Source of the DNA: Crocodylus rhombifer
Taxonomy: Eukaryota; Chordata; Crocodylia; Crocodylidae
Assembly: GCA_038503035.1 (NCBI GenBank)
Contig: JAVSML010019159.1
Coordinates: 62,001-126,000 of the forward strand
Length of the DNA: 64,000 nt
Direction of reading: 5' to 3'
This document shows positions 31,701 to 43,641 of this stretch, piece by piece (position 1 is the stretch's first letter; every line of letters begins with the position of its first letter). Below the pieces are notes generated by a model that did no database searches, had not been told where the DNA came from, and was given only the letters and a program-made list of their open reading frames with translations. The position numbers were made by a program, and so were the translations under genes.

Positions 31701-34700
31701 CCGGCTCCTCCTCTACCTCTGCTCCATCCCCAGGTAAGGGGGGACACGGGTCGCTTGCCCGGGGGCGACTCTCGTGCGAACGGGTCAATGTCTTGGCTTC
31801 CCCACTCGCACGGCTGGGCCGGCTGCGGTGTTCACCACGGCCACCTATCCGAGTATGAACTGTGCGATCCCCTTGTTGCACAGACAGGGTTTGTGCGAGA
31901 AATACGTGCAATCACCAGGCAGAGCATGGGCCTGCAAGACACTGTTAAATCCCACCCTGCTTTGGGTGTCCCAGAACTGCACAATTACCCGGGGGAAAAA
32001 AACCTGCCCCTCTCCAATCTGCCTCCAGTCCTCGGTGCCGAATCCTCCGATGAGCAGGTCGAGGTCCCCGAGGAAGGGCAGTAGCCGAGGGGTCAGGACT
32101 GCCCGTTGCCTGCCATCGGTAACTAATGCAGGGGTCTTCCTGGCGTGTGGCATCACCCTGTTTTGCTCCACCCCAGGAGGAAGGCAAGAGGCCTGGGACT
32201 GACCGTCGTGGTGGACGCTAGACGGCAGCCTCCCTCCCCTGCCCTGAACGCAGCGTTCACGTCGGTCCAGGTAGGCGGGGGGCATCATAGCAGGGAGGTT
32301 TCTGTAGACAAGAGGCCTCTTCTCAGCTGCTCTGGCCATCGTGGGGTTTGCCCAGATGGAGAAATGGCATGTGCTGCCCATCACTGTTGTCCTGCGAGGC
32401 CCCTCTCAAGCTCTGCCTGGAGACTGTCGCATTATAGGAGCAAAGCGGGGCCGGCAAGGCTCTGCGGAGGGCTCCTCTTAACATCCGCCCCTGCACAGGG
32501 CAGGGCCAGGCCTCTGCAACACCCCAGACAAGGCACTTGCAGACTTCCAGGGACGGAGGCTCCCCAGCCTCCCTGCAGCTTCCGCTCCAGCCGCCCTCGG
32601 AGCAAGAGATCTTCCTAATCGCCACCCTGCACCCCAACGCTGCCGGCACCTGCGTGGCTCTCGGGGCTTCCACCTCCGCTCGACAGGCCCTTTGCCTGCT
32701 CTGCCCAGCGGCCACGTCTTTGATCTCCTCCCTGGCTTTGCCTACAGGCGTCACCGTGATGATTTATTCAGCCTGGTCCCAGCTGCCTCCTGTTGCAGCA
32801 CGATGCATTGATCTAGGAAACATCAAGCCTCCCCCTGCTGCTACCCTGGAGACCTTTCCGTTCCCCGCCACCAAATGCCTCCTGGCACCTGGTCCTGCGC
32901 TCTGTGGGAGATGGATGCACGCTGGTGCTTGCACAGCTCGTGCACTGGTGCTTACACACCTACCATCGTCGGCAGGCCAGGCCACGGAGGGACACGGCTG
33001 CGTGGAGTCCCAGAAGTACAAAGACTCGCTGGCGCCTTAGCAGACAGACGGCCGAGCCCTTGAGCTGATGCCCCCGCCCCAGGCAGGGACCAGCCAGGAG
33101 CCAGGCCCGGCAGGAGCCTGGGGGACTGCCCGTGGGATGGGGATGGGGGTGTGCAAACGGGGGCCTGGCGTATACAAGTGCACGGGGGAGAAGCGATTCG
33201 TAGCCCGTCCTGGCTGGGAGCTTGTCCTCGGCTTCGCTCGCCTTCGCCGCGCAGGGCCCGAGGGGCTGGGCTGGCCGAGAAGGGCTCGGTGCAGCCACCG
33301 CTGACCTCCCCTCTGCTCTCCCGGCAGCGCTCGTGCCCCGGCGCCATCCGCAGCCTGCTGCTGCTGGCGGAGAAGGAGGCAGCCGCGCACCTGGAGAAGG
33401 TACCTGGCGCACAGGTGAGGGCAGGACCAGCACGGCCCACGTCTCTGCCCCAGTGCCCCGCGGCCCTCCGCGCGTCCTGCCGGTGCGCCCAGACCCCGGC
33501 AGCCTGAAACCCCCCAGGGGCAGGCTGGGCTCAGGGGCCCTTCTCCCCATCACAAAGGACCGCCTGCCCCCGCCTCGCCCAGGCAGCGCTAATGGCCGCG
33601 GCTGCCCGGGGCACGAGCGCTCTAGCAATTACCTCCACCCGCCGGACACAGGCAGCGGGATAATAACTCAGAGCTGGAAAGGGTTTATTGTTCTGCTAAT
33701 GCGGCTCCGTTTAATTAATCTAATGTGAAATATTAATGAGCTCCATTACCCCGCCGGCTGCCCTAGCAGATTATTAGCATGTCTGCTGTCTCCTGGGCAC
33801 GGAGCAGCCCCGCACCACGGCGGCCCTGTGCACAGACGGGGCCGGGGCAAGGCCGAGCCGGGGGGAGTGTCCGGCCTGGCAGTGCTGCCCCCACCGCGCG
33901 CTCCAGCTCTCCCCGTTCGGCTGTCCCCCGCAGGTGGAGGCGCTGGCATCGCTGGACGACCTGGGCCGCTATGTGGACCCCAGCCAGCTGACCCGGGACC
34001 TGGACGGCACCTTCCCTTACTGCCACAGCGAGTGGGTGCCCTTCTTCCAGGTGTCTACGGTCATGGCCTTCAGCTCTCCCCCTTTCCTCCGCCACCCGCC
34101 CGCTTCCTACCGGCACCGCTCCCGCGGAAAGGCCGGGGCACGGTCCTGGCAAGCTGCATGTGGGGAAGCCGGTGCCCTGCGGCAAGGGCGTGGGGGCCCG
34201 CCTCGTGGCCACCCGGCGGGTGGTGCCGCAGTGTCATAACAACACGGCACACGTGCATGGGGGGTCCTGGGACACGCCACGGCTCCCGCGTGAGGCCGAG
34301 AGCTCAGCAGAAGGTGAAGAACAGGGGGAGCACCCGGCTACTCACCCCAGCCCCCCCGCTCATTAACTGCCTGGCTTCCCACCTGCTGCAGCCACCACCT
34401 CTTACCCCGTGCCGACTGGTTTCGGCAGCCCGAGGCTCTGCCCCATCCCTTCCCTGCTCCCTGCCCTTGGGCCCATCTTTCGGCCCCTCTGCCGGCCCTG
34501 CCCGGCCTCAAGACGCTGACCGCGGGCGCTTCCCCCTGCAGAAGCTGCACCCCTTCGTCGCAGATCTCACGGCGGTGTCGGAGCTGCTGCGGCGCGCCAT
34601 CGGGGAGCTGGAGAGAGGCGCCCCGCCGGAGGGCCTGCAGGTACCCGCCGCGCTGCACGGTGCAGCGCTTTCCTTGGCCCCAAACCCCGCCATGCTCCAC

Positions 34701-37700
34701 CCCAGAGGCAGCTGCGCCGGAGGGGCACGCTGGTCAAAACCTTCGGGCAGGGTCGGAGAAGTTCCCGAAGATCCTGATGAAGGAGCCTGGTGGGGACAGC
34801 CCCTGCCACCCCAGTGGGGCCACGTAGCCCAGCACATGCCACGGCAAGGACAGGGGCTCCGAAGGGGTGGGACGGGGTGGACCGCGGGGCGGGTGGGCGA
34901 GCGGGGCAGTGCTGCCCGGGTGTCTGATCCTCCTGCAGGAAGCGAGCGAGCGCACGGAGCGGTACCGGGAGCTGATGCGGACGGTGCTGCGCGACCCCCA
35001 GCTGGTCACGTTGCAGAGGGACGCGGGGGCCACGCTGGCCAGGCTGAGCAAGGAGGCGACGCGGCTCAGCTCCTCTCCCGACGTCAGGTACTGCAGACAG
35101 GCCGGCCTGTCCGTCTCCGCACCCTCGGGCAGCTGCTTCGCCCGGTCTGTTCCCACCCGGGGGTCCCACCGCCCCGCCAGCTCCCCTCGCCGCCGCGGGC
35201 CCGTGGTGGCCCGGACGGCCCGTCGAGCGGCACCCCAGGCCCGGGGCAGCCTTGGCCCCATCACACTCCGGCTCGCTGTCCGAAGGGCCGCTAGATGGCA
35301 CCAGGCCCCAGGGATGCGAAACTGGTCCCACTCCGGCGCTTTCTTCCCCCGGCTCCTGCTGCGACAGCACGAGGGGACAGGCAGCCCTTCTGGCCGGTGC
35401 CACCCCCCCCGCGGTGCCCCAACCCGCTGGGCCGGTGCAGGCTCCCGGGGGCGCGGTAGCCTGGCGCCACTGCTGCACCCGGGGCTCGGCCAGCGGGCAG
35501 GAGGAGACGATACAAGGGGAGGCTGGCACGGGTGCGAATCCCGTGTCCCTTGGTGCCACTGCCCGAAGTCAGGGCTGGCATGGTCGGCTCCCGGCTGCCC
35601 CTCGGCACTTCTGGCTCCCTGCGAGGGGCAAGAGCAGGGGCTTTGCAGGCACATGCATTGCTCCTGGCTCAGACCAGGCCGTGGCCGTAGCAGGGCGTAA
35701 GGCCTGACCATCCAGGGCTCCCTCGGTCTGCAGGAGCCACATGGATGCAGCCCTGGGTCTCTACAACCGGGTGGAGGAGGAAGTCCACACCTTGGTGGCC
35801 AAGTCCAACCAGTGCCTGGAGCGCCTGGAGCACGTCCAGAGGATCAGGGAGCTGGAAGCCGAGTTCGGCAAGGTGAGGGCTGGTGTCGCGGGGGCTGCGG
35901 GGGGTCCTCAGGCCCTTGTCACTACACCTCGGACTGAAGTCTGCTCTGGCTCAGCACCGGGGCGGCATGGACGTCCCCCCTGACACCCGGGGGTGCCGCG
36001 CGGAGGAGAGGAGAGTTGTCTTGCAGCCTGCATTTGAATGGCTGAGCTAGTCACTGGGCAAATCCTGTGTCACCGTCCAGAGGGGCAGGCCCGGCCCAGG
36101 CAGCGGTGAATAACCGACCTCCCACGCCAACCTCGTGGCTCACGTGGGTCCTTCGCTGCTTCCGACAGCTCAGCGGCTGGATGGATGAAGAAGGCGAGGC
36201 GCGGCTGCGCGAGCTGAGCACGGCGGAGTGGGGCGCGGACAGCCCAGAGAAATCCTACCGGCGGTTCAAGGAGTTCTTCATCCAGGCGACAGTAGGTCCT
36301 TGCGGGCTATCCTGGATGTGTCTCCCGTCTCTGCAACGCGGGGCCGGCTCCGGGGCTGGGCGGATATCCAGAATGACCCCCAGGCCCTGCAGAGCTACAG
36401 CGTCTCAGCTCTCACTGCGCTTTGGCAGTCAGCAGCCTGGTTGCACTGAAAATCTCCCCAAAACGCTGCTGGGGGTTGCTTGGGGAACCATTTCTGAGCA
36501 AGAAGGAGCTTGTTCCAGGTCCTCACCTGCCTCTTGCAAGGAGCTTTCCCGGGTTTGCACAGCCTTGGCCCCGATGAGACCATTCCTGCATCTCTGGGAT
36601 ATGTATGTTGGGGCTGAAATCTGGGTGCCCTACCCTCCCGGTCTCCCCTCCGGCTGCCTGCACGCGGCTCTCCCTAGGCAGGCGCGCTGAAGAAAGGGCC
36701 TTTCTGCAGCTGCCGAGACTTGAGCCTACACAGCCCCACACAGGCAGCCCCTGAGCGCTGTGCTGTGGCTGCGCCAGGAGCAGTCGGGACCAGGGCAGGG
36801 TGCGGAGCAAGAAGTGCCCACGGGGGGAAGTTCCTCGCCCCTTCCGTCTCTGCACTGCTGCCCAGAACAGAGTTTGTTCCCGAACAGAAAGCATCCCTCT
36901 GGGATTTCACAGCTGCAGAACATCTGGCCCTCACCAAACAGGTCCCCAGTGCAAAATGCATCAGAGCTGGTTTAGAAGCAGAGATTTATTTCCCTTTTAT
37001 CTTCCTTTAGGCCCGTTACAACCAAGGCCTGGTGCTGTGCAAGGAAGCGGCCGGCTTCGCGGGCCCGGAGGCAGAAGCCTTGGAGGCAGCCAGAGGGGAC
37101 TTCCAGGCAAGGCTGACGAGTTTCTACGCCGATGTGGAGAGGCAGCAAGCGGAGCTGGAGACTCTGCTGAACCTCTACCGGTTCTACGACAAGGTGAATA
37201 TGCTCAGACCACGGCCACGCGACCATGACCAGGGCGATGGGGCTGGGTGGGAGAACAAGGAGCTGCTTTCCATTAGGGCAGGGGCATCCCTGACTAGGGC
37301 GTGCTGCGTTCAGCCAAGGAGGCAGCACGAGAAAGCCAGCACGGATCGCGACCCCCCTCGTTATCGTGGGAGATGAAATGCTCTCCGTCGGCGTTTGTAC
37401 GCGCCACATTTTTTGCCCTTTCTTGCGCTGCAACTGCACGACTGTTTGCACGAGCGGGATTTCTGGATGCTGTAAAAGTCACTGTTTGCTTCATACTGAA
37501 GACAGCAGCGAAAGAGAAAGAGCAGCTAAAGACCTACGCGAGGGGAGAGGGAACGAGAAGAGCGTGACTTGGGAGAGCTCGCGTTTCTGGCCGTTCCGGT
37601 TGGCCGACGGTGCTGCGTCGGCGATGGCCGGGAGGGCGGCAGGCGATCGCAGAGCAAGAGGAAGCGCACAATAAATGCCCCCCTTGCCCTGTTTTCTAGG

Positions 37701-38623
37701 TCATGTGGCTGAGCCTGGACTGCAAGCACGCGGTGGCCCGGGCGCAGCTGGGGCAGAGCCGGGCGGGCAGCCCGAAGGCCGTGCGGCGCCTCGCGGGCTC
37801 GCTGCAGAAGCTGTCGGCTGAGTTCCCGGCACCGCGGCTCCAGGCGATGAAGGCACAGGCCTGCGCCCTGCGCCACTGCTGGGGGCTGGGGCTCTGGCAC
37901 AAGGCCTGGGGGAGGTACCGCGAGACCCGGCAGGCCCTGGCTGAGATGCTGGGTAAGGCCGAGGAGGCGCAAGGCCCTGAAGGAGCTTGTAGCGGGACAG
38001 GGGGCACGTGTGGCTCAGCTCTTGCAGGATCGGGCCCGGGTGCCGCAGGGGGCGAGCCTCACACCTGCCAAGCCCCATCCGACCCCGACCCGGCGCCCCC
38101 CGCACATGAGCAGCAAGGTGCAGCCGCGGCAGGCAGCAAGAGGTGTGAGGCAGAGAGCGGGGGTGCGGACGACGCGCCCCCAGACCCCTGCACTGGGCCG
38201 AGCCACGTGCAGCAGCCCCAGGGCTGCAGCCCCGAGGGGGTCCTGGGAGCTGCCCTGCCTGGGGCAGGGGCGCTGGCTCGGGACGCGCCCACGCAGGAGC
38301 CTCCACTGACGTGCTGCTCAGACACCGGGCAGCGTCTGGAGGGCAGCGCAAGCCACCCCGTGCGTGACGGGCCCCGCTCAGCCCCCGGCCGGCGCGCGGG
38401 TAAGAGGCCAGAAGCAGCCCAGTACTTCCAGGTGTCCAGACACAGCAGCTTTTCCTCTGAAGACACCGATTCGCAGCACTCAGCCGAAGACTTGCCCGCA
38501 GCCAGCGCCGCTTTGTCCGGGGACCCGAGCCCTCGACTGGCCTGTCCCCAGGCGGAGTCCGCGGGGATCCTGTATCTGGAGAAGCCCCACGCCAACAGCC
38601 CAGCACAAGCCGGCGCCGAGTAG
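22768..38623 (+). CDS. KIAA1755: KIAA1755 orthologue: SEC14 and spectrin-like repeat protein, complete 14-exon gene
   Basis: Uncharacterised vertebrate protein related to the Trio/Solo/PLEKHG4 RhoGEF family but without the DH-PH catalytic module. Coding exons, all phase-consistent: 22768-22770, 27743-27940, 28470-29775, 30343-30528, 31610-31733, 32177-32270, 33328-33414, 33934-34050, 34542-34640, 34939-35087, 35734-35872, 36169-36291, 37011-37193, 37700-38623. Total 3732 nt, 1243 residues (human about 1200). The N-terminal conserved region (2 to about 210) contains [20 protein letters not shown] and [15 protein letters not shown] low-complexity linker follows (about 215-545). A Trio-type SEC14 domain (about 553-705) includes [20 protein letters not shown]. 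Spectrin-like helices cover about 706-990. A Ser/Asp-rich tail motif, [14 protein letters not shown], lies near 1180. The start is chosen because ATG|GACCCG gives MDPRSL, matching the human N-terminus. A GTAAGG inside the last exon (about 37953) is read through here; splicing there is possible. Confidence 0.93.
24027..24063. repeat. (GTGTGC)n microsatellite in CpG-rich region
   Basis: About six GTGCGT/GTGTGC units in a row, alternating purine and pyrimidine. It is potentially Z-DNA forming, about 1.3 kb downstream of KIAA1755 exon 1. Confidence 0.9.
25301..27742. other. KIAA1755 intron 1, 3' part
   Basis: Apart from the CR1 tail at 25797-26056 no repeat family or exon is recognised. Short open frames on both strands lack domain or splice support. 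Confidence 0.5.
25797..26056 (+). repeat. CR1 LINE 3' end
   Basis: Plus-orientation tail of a CR1 subfamily close to the one at 18509: GGGCTAGACATCAGGAGG, CCTGGGGGTGTTTAAGAGGA, GGATGCACATCTTGCTGG, GGACTCGATGATCTGC and GGTCCCTTCCGACCC, ending in CTACGAAACTATGAAACT. Confidence 0.9.
28215..28400 (+). repeat. MIR-like SINE in KIAA1755 intron 2
   Basis: GCCTTGGGCAACTCACTTAG, then TACCTCAGTCCCCATTG and GAGATGGGCATGAGAG, follow the MIR order CTTGGGCAAGTCACTTAACC, CCTCAGTTTCC, ATGGG. Diverged. Confidence 0.75.
28470..29775 (+). CDS. KIAA1755: KIAA1755 exon 3, large linker exon
   Basis: A 1306-nt exon, residues 68-503. The first 140 residues are conserved ([60 protein letters not shown]). The rest is a Pro/Ser/Ala/Gly-rich, probably disordered linker with conserved islands such as [12 protein letters not shown] and [15 protein letters not shown]. 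High GC here creates a long antisense open frame, which is only a shadow. Confidence 0.9.
30767..30958. repeat. near-perfect foldback repeat (copy B) in KIAA1755 intron 4
   Basis: A 55-bp left arm (30767-30821, starting GGTTCTTTGGGTAGATGCAA) and right arm (30865-30919) are inverted copies with a single mismatch, separated by 43 bp. The tail CTTGGGCCAACACAGCTACA (from about 30927) marks it as an interspersed repeat related to 6655-6870. High arm identity implies recent insertion or arm homogenisation. Confidence 0.9.
33600..33790. other. AT-rich candidate conserved non-coding element, KIAA1755 intron 7
   Basis: In a very GC-rich exon-dense neighbourhood this block contains GCAATTACC, GTTTAATTAATCTAATG, AATATTAATGAG, CTCCATTACC and GATTATTAGCATG, several of them homeodomain-type TAATTA/ATTA cores. 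No coding or repeat signature is seen. Conservation is untested. Confidence 0.35.
35288..35302 (+). promoter_or_regulatory. CTCF-like motif (KIAA1755 intron 10)
   Basis: CCGCTAGATGGCACC matches the CTCF core in the same orientation as the BPI-intron site at 13339 and differs from it by one base. The two are 21.9 kb apart. Confidence 0.6.
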
Positions 38624-39140
38624 AGCCAGCCCTGCCGTGGCCGCGGGCTCGTCGCCTGCCCTGGGGCACGCCGCTCCTCCTCTGCGTGCCTGCGTGACCC
38701 GCCCGGGGGTAGCCACCCTCCCCCACCTCGCGGGGTGCTGCGAGGCTGCATGGGCTTTGTGGTCCCGGCGGGAAGAGCATTTTGCTACACACGTGCACGT
38801 GACACTGCTCCTGGGTCGTTAGCGGCCTTCAGAAGAGCAGAAAAAGGGCCCGTCCCCTCGCTGCCGCCTGGGCCAGCCGGCCCGCGACATCCTCCACTGG
38901 GTCCGTGCTCCCCTCCGGGAGCAGAGGGCCGTGCTGAGCCTGCGCCCACCGGCCTAGCTCCAGCACTCCCCCATCGAGCCCCCCGTGCCACCACGAACCC
39001 ACCCCTGCCTCCTCCAAGACCCCCTTGTCCCCTGTTCCCATATCTTCCCCCCTCCCCTCCCCAGCCGATGGTGCTGCGCTGGCTCGGTGGTGCCGACCAT
39101 GTTCTGACTTAGTTTGTACAGGACTAGCTTTATTCACCAT

Positions 39141-39146
39141 AATAAA
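39141..39146 (+). terminator. KIAA1755: KIAA1755 polyadenylation signal (AATAAA)
   Basis: Canonical AATAAA 518 bases past the stop codon at 38623. It is the first such hexamer after the gene, giving a 3' UTR of about 540 bases. GTGT-type downstream sequence is modest. Confidence 0.65.
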
Positions 39147-39164
39147 CCCCAAAGCAGAGCTCTC

Positions 39165-41937
39165 CGAGGGGTCGGTGCGTAGCACGGCAGGGCAGCTTTG
39201 CCGATGTCAGGCCGGGTCTGATGGCTGCCAAACAGAAATCCCATGGGAATAAATCCCCGGGAACCCCAAACCCAGCCCTGATCCACCTTCCACCTACCTC
39301 TCCTCCCAGCTATGCCCCTGCTGCAGCCATCTGCCCAGGGTAGGGGTGCACCTGCTCCAAGGCCCTGGGGCTGCTCCCCAGGTCCCTTGCTGCTCCTCAT
39401 CACAGAGTCCCTTGCAAGGGCATGAACAGCTCCATCCTCAAACCAATGTATTCCCTTGCTACCTTAGACCTGGGGGTCTCCGGGCAGCCAGCCAATGTTT
39501 GCAGGCAGCCGGGTGCAGCCCTGCCTGCCTGTGTCTCTGTAGGGCGGATGCCGTTCCATCTAGCAGAGACCACAGCAATGGCAGGCCAGCCTCCCTGGCT
39601 CTGGGAGCTAGCTGCAGGGCCCCTGGGCAGTCCCTGGCCATGAGGAAGGTGCAGAAAGATGTATCAGGCCCCCCCGGGGCACTCCCCGCGTGCCAGTCAC
39701 CGCCGAGCTGCGCCGCAGCTGCGCTCCTGGTCCCCGCGGAGGCCTTGGAAGGAGCGAGCGTGATTTGCTCTGTCTAGGCGGGCGCGTGCGGCCATGTCTG
39801 CAGACGTCTCAGACACGCTCGCAAACACGGAGAGCGAGCGAGAGAGAAAGAGACGGATGGGGAGAAGGCGCCGTCCTCGGCCACAGTCAACGGGCTCTGA
39901 ATTTTTCATGAGCCGCGGCAAGCGGGCTCTGTCTGGGATTCTCAGCAGGTGTGAGCGATGCTGCGGCTGACTTCAGGAGGCAAGCAGGCCCCAGTTGGCT
40001 CGAGCTCGTGGCAGCCTGGCTGGCGATGGGAACGGCGGCCTGCGGTGTGCTGGGTTCATCTTGCAGCCTGGCAGTCTTGTTCGCATCCTATCACCGAATC
40101 CTGACGTCGGCCTTAAACAATTCTGCTCCTCTATTTCCTTCCTCCACCTCGTTACCCCCCCAGTTGCACACTGGCCACTGCAATTAAGACAGAATAGGTG
40201 TATTAATTTCTTACCGGACCCTGGTTCTCTGTGATCATTTGTTCTGGATACTACAGACCTCCCGCGTGTTAGGCCATTTCCTAACTGGAGGCGAGGCGAT
40301 CTCATGCTCCAATGTACAGTCCCTCGCTGTAGTCAGATAAATCCCATCCTGTCCAGGTGCAGAGTCCAGGCCTGCGACTTTGCATCAGCTGGCCTTGCCA
40401 TTGGTGTCACTGCAGGACACAAGGTTTGGCCGCTTAGCCATCCCAGGTAGATTTGCAGTTCAGCTTATGCCAGAGCCAAAATTTGAAGAGTGGGATAGCT
40501 GGCCAGTTTTGAACATACTTATGTGGACAGTGAGCCCCGGGTCATCGATGCCTGTTGCACGCGCAAAGCATCTGCATGCTTGTGTGTGAAGGCCAGTGGT
40601 GAAAAGGACATTTCAGGCCCGTCAGTGGGACCTTCCCAGGGAAACGGCGTCCTTGCACCCCAGGGAAACGGTGTCCTTGCACGCCAAGCAAATGGTTCGG
40701 ATGCTCAGTGAGGATGTTTGGAGCGGGCTGCCGGGGAGGAGGGAAGATTTTGAATCCTGGTGTAACTGTCTTGATCAAACAGACGGGGTGCAAGGGACTT
40801 GTGCACAAGTGACTTCTTTCACACCTGAATCAAATATCCACCCATCCACCCACCCACCCATATACTTCTCTTTCCGAAAACTAAGGCATCAACAAGCATT
40901 AAAAACTAGCTGATGCATAAAATAAATCAGAGCAAGAGGAAGGCTATGATGATTCCTGAAAATAACATAATATAAAAGTGTTAGAACAAGACCCTCTCTG
41001 AATATAAAAGCTGCTGGATGTCAGGCTGTCACACTGTGTCATTGGATAAGCATCTTCCATCTCTAGCCATTTGCTTTTTATCACCTTGATAAACCTGCCA
41101 GACTCCCAGCACTGCTCAGCAGGGAAGGGACGAACGTGCTAATCAATACTTCTGTCATTTTTAGGATTGATTATTCTAATTAATTCTGCAGGTCTTTTAG
41201 CCTGGCTTTGAAGAGATAGCCGCTGATACCAGAGATGGCAGGTGGACTGGGGGCCAGTTTATCCGATCATGTAATTCAGGAGATGAAATCTCTCTAGAGG
41301 CTACGAGTGAAATTCCGTATTGATTTTAAAGTACTTTCCTTGTTTATAAGAATAATAACAACAGTGCTCCAAGAAGATTTTTCTTGGGCTTTGCTTTTTC
41401 CTGGTGTTTCCCGTGGCTGGGTGGGGTGCGCGTGCGGCCTGCATACACCACCTGGGATGGCCTGGAGGGCAGAGCCCGGTTCTGGTTGCCCTTATGACGT
41501 CGCCTTCTTACTTTACGGGGCAAGCTGAATCCATCCCAGCCCCTGAATGCAAAAGGGTGCCTGCCCAGGTTGACTGGCTTTACCTGGGTTGTAAGTATGC
41601 AGTTTTCTGAAACTCCTTTGCAAAAGGGACTGCATGCCCCCATTATATACTGATCTAAGCACACTGCTGTATCTAACCACCCCTTTGACACTTTGGTGGG
41701 TCCTAATTATACTGCCTGCCCCCAAACCCTGGCATTCACCCCTTGCTGTATAGTGTGGTCTGAATCGGAGCTCTACTGCTTGGGCCCACCTCGAAAAACT
41801 GCTGCCGAGGAAGCCCAAGAGAACGGCGAGCAGCCTGGCCAAGCGCTGATCCGCATGGAGGCTACGAGCCATCAGGACTGCAGGACGGAAGGGATCTGCA
41901 GTCAGAGAAATGAGGCTTATGAAGGAGAAGGAAAGCT
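39165..41937. other. intergenic DNA, KIAA1755 to TGM2
   Basis: No gene is recognised. A short (CCAC/ATCC)n run lies at about 40840-40862. About 40900-41370 is AT-richer than its surroundings and has no coding signal. Confidence 0.5.
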
Positions 41938-41973
41938 TGTGTGTGCACACACACACAAACACGCACGTGCACA

Positions 41974-42009
<36 letters not shown>

Positions 42010-42032
42010 CATGTGCACGCTCTCACACACAC
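41938..42032. repeat. (CA)n microsatellite
   Basis: Imperfect CA tract with interruptions (ACGCACGTGC, ATGCATGTGC), with a core pure CA run of about 32 bases near 41974-42006. Confidence 0.95.
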
Positions 42033-43641
42033 TACTAATAAAAAAATAAACGTGAATCCACATTTTCCCACTTGCAAACACACGAGCCACAGAGCACCCA
42101 CCTGGCTGCAGACCTGGACGTCCCCGAGCAGCGAGCGCCAGGTCCAGGATCCCAGCACCTTGCAAGGGACAAGAGCCCTCGCTGCCAGCTGTCCTAATGG
42201 AAAGGAGGTCATTTGGGGTAAGGAGCCCAGGCCCCGCTCTTGCTACTGGGAGTACAAGGTACCTGCTGTCAGCCAACCCAGCCCTAAGTCAGCGTGTCCT
42301 TGTGCACCGTGCGATGGACCGCACCAATATAATCTACAGTGAGTGCACTGCTATAATCCACATACACGTGTGCTTGTCTCTGCTACCCGCTGTGCTGCTT
42401 CACCTCAGGGCCCTGGCATCCCCTGTGCCGTCTCAATCCCAGGTTTGCAGTACCGGCTCCCGCAGGGTCACGAGCCCTGGGATCTGGCTTGCCAAGGCAG
42501 GGCGACGCTGGCTTGCTCCATTTGTCGGCCGGATGCTGTCACTCATTTCTCTCCTTGCATTTCTGCAGGTCGTGTTGTGCTCGCTGCTTGCCGCAGGGCC
42601 TGTTTCCCTGGCAGAGCGCGCCAACAACAGCAAGGTTGTGGCAGTGCCCTTGAAAGCACGCTGCATAGTAAAAGGCTTGCTGGGCTTTATGAGGTTTCTA
42701 AAGCACTTGAGTAGCTGAGAGGCATCCCACACCAATGAGCTGGGGTCTGCTCAATGTCAGCCAAAGCCTGATTTCGCACAGTCTAGTACAAGCCAGCTGG
42801 CAAAACGTCTGAGCCGGTATCTGCAGCGGCCCAGGTTTGGGCCAAGGAGGCACTTGTGGAAGGTTTTCAGGACTGAGAAGTGATCCCTTTGGCCTAGTGA
42901 CAGACCAGGGGTGCAGTTTTCCCTGCCCTCTCCCCTGATGGCGGACAACCAGGCTGTTCGAGGGAGACACATTGCTGCCCGGGCATGGCCCGCTCACCCT
43001 TTCATCTCCCAGACGAGTGAACTGTAGCACGGGTCAGACTTCAAGCACCACCTTTCTGTTAGCATCAGCACCGTGGCTGCATTTGAGCCCGGCGCCAAGG
43101 GAGAGGGTGTGACATCCCTGCCCCTTCCTAGCACCGTGAGCTGCGCGGGGCCTCCACCCACCTGGTTTCAGCGTACTGGGGAATCGCTCGCCGAAAGCAG
43201 CTTCCAGTTAGAGGCAAACCCCAAAGGCAACCCTGAGATCGGCACGGTCCTGACCCTTGGGGGACGGGTCCTGGCATCCAGACACGTTCGGTAAAGGGCA
43301 CTAGGAGTGGGCATAGGCTTCTGGTGATGCCTGGCATGCAGCCGCAGAGGTCTGTTTGTGGTGTTTGCCTTACTTCCAGCCCTTGTGCTCTGTGGGAAGA
43401 CATGCTCAAACATCCCAGGGCTGGCATGTCCAGAGCAGCTGCAATCCCCAGGGCAGGCCAGCCTGCGCTAGCCTCCTGCTCTCTCACACCCTCGGCAGTT
43501 TGTGCTTCCCCGATGAAAGCATGGCCTGGTTCTGCCCCTCCGTGCTTCTCTGCATGGTCAGAAGAGTGTACGGGCCCACGTGCAAGAGAGAATTGGGTCT
43601 ACTGGTGTTTAAAGGTCGGCCTGCTTGGGAATGCTCTAACT
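42033..43641. other. intergenic DNA, nothing recognised
   Basis: Overlapping short frames only; no domain, splice series or named repeat could be supported. Confidence 0.5.

Noticed and set aside
35520..35550. tRNA-like B-box string GGGTGCGAATCCCGTG
   Set aside because: The B-box consensus GGTTCGANTCC is not met and no A box or cloverleaf arms fit around it.
41917..42276. Open frames translating the CA repeat
   Set aside because: Products are Cys-Val or Thr-His runs from a microsatellite, not protein genes.
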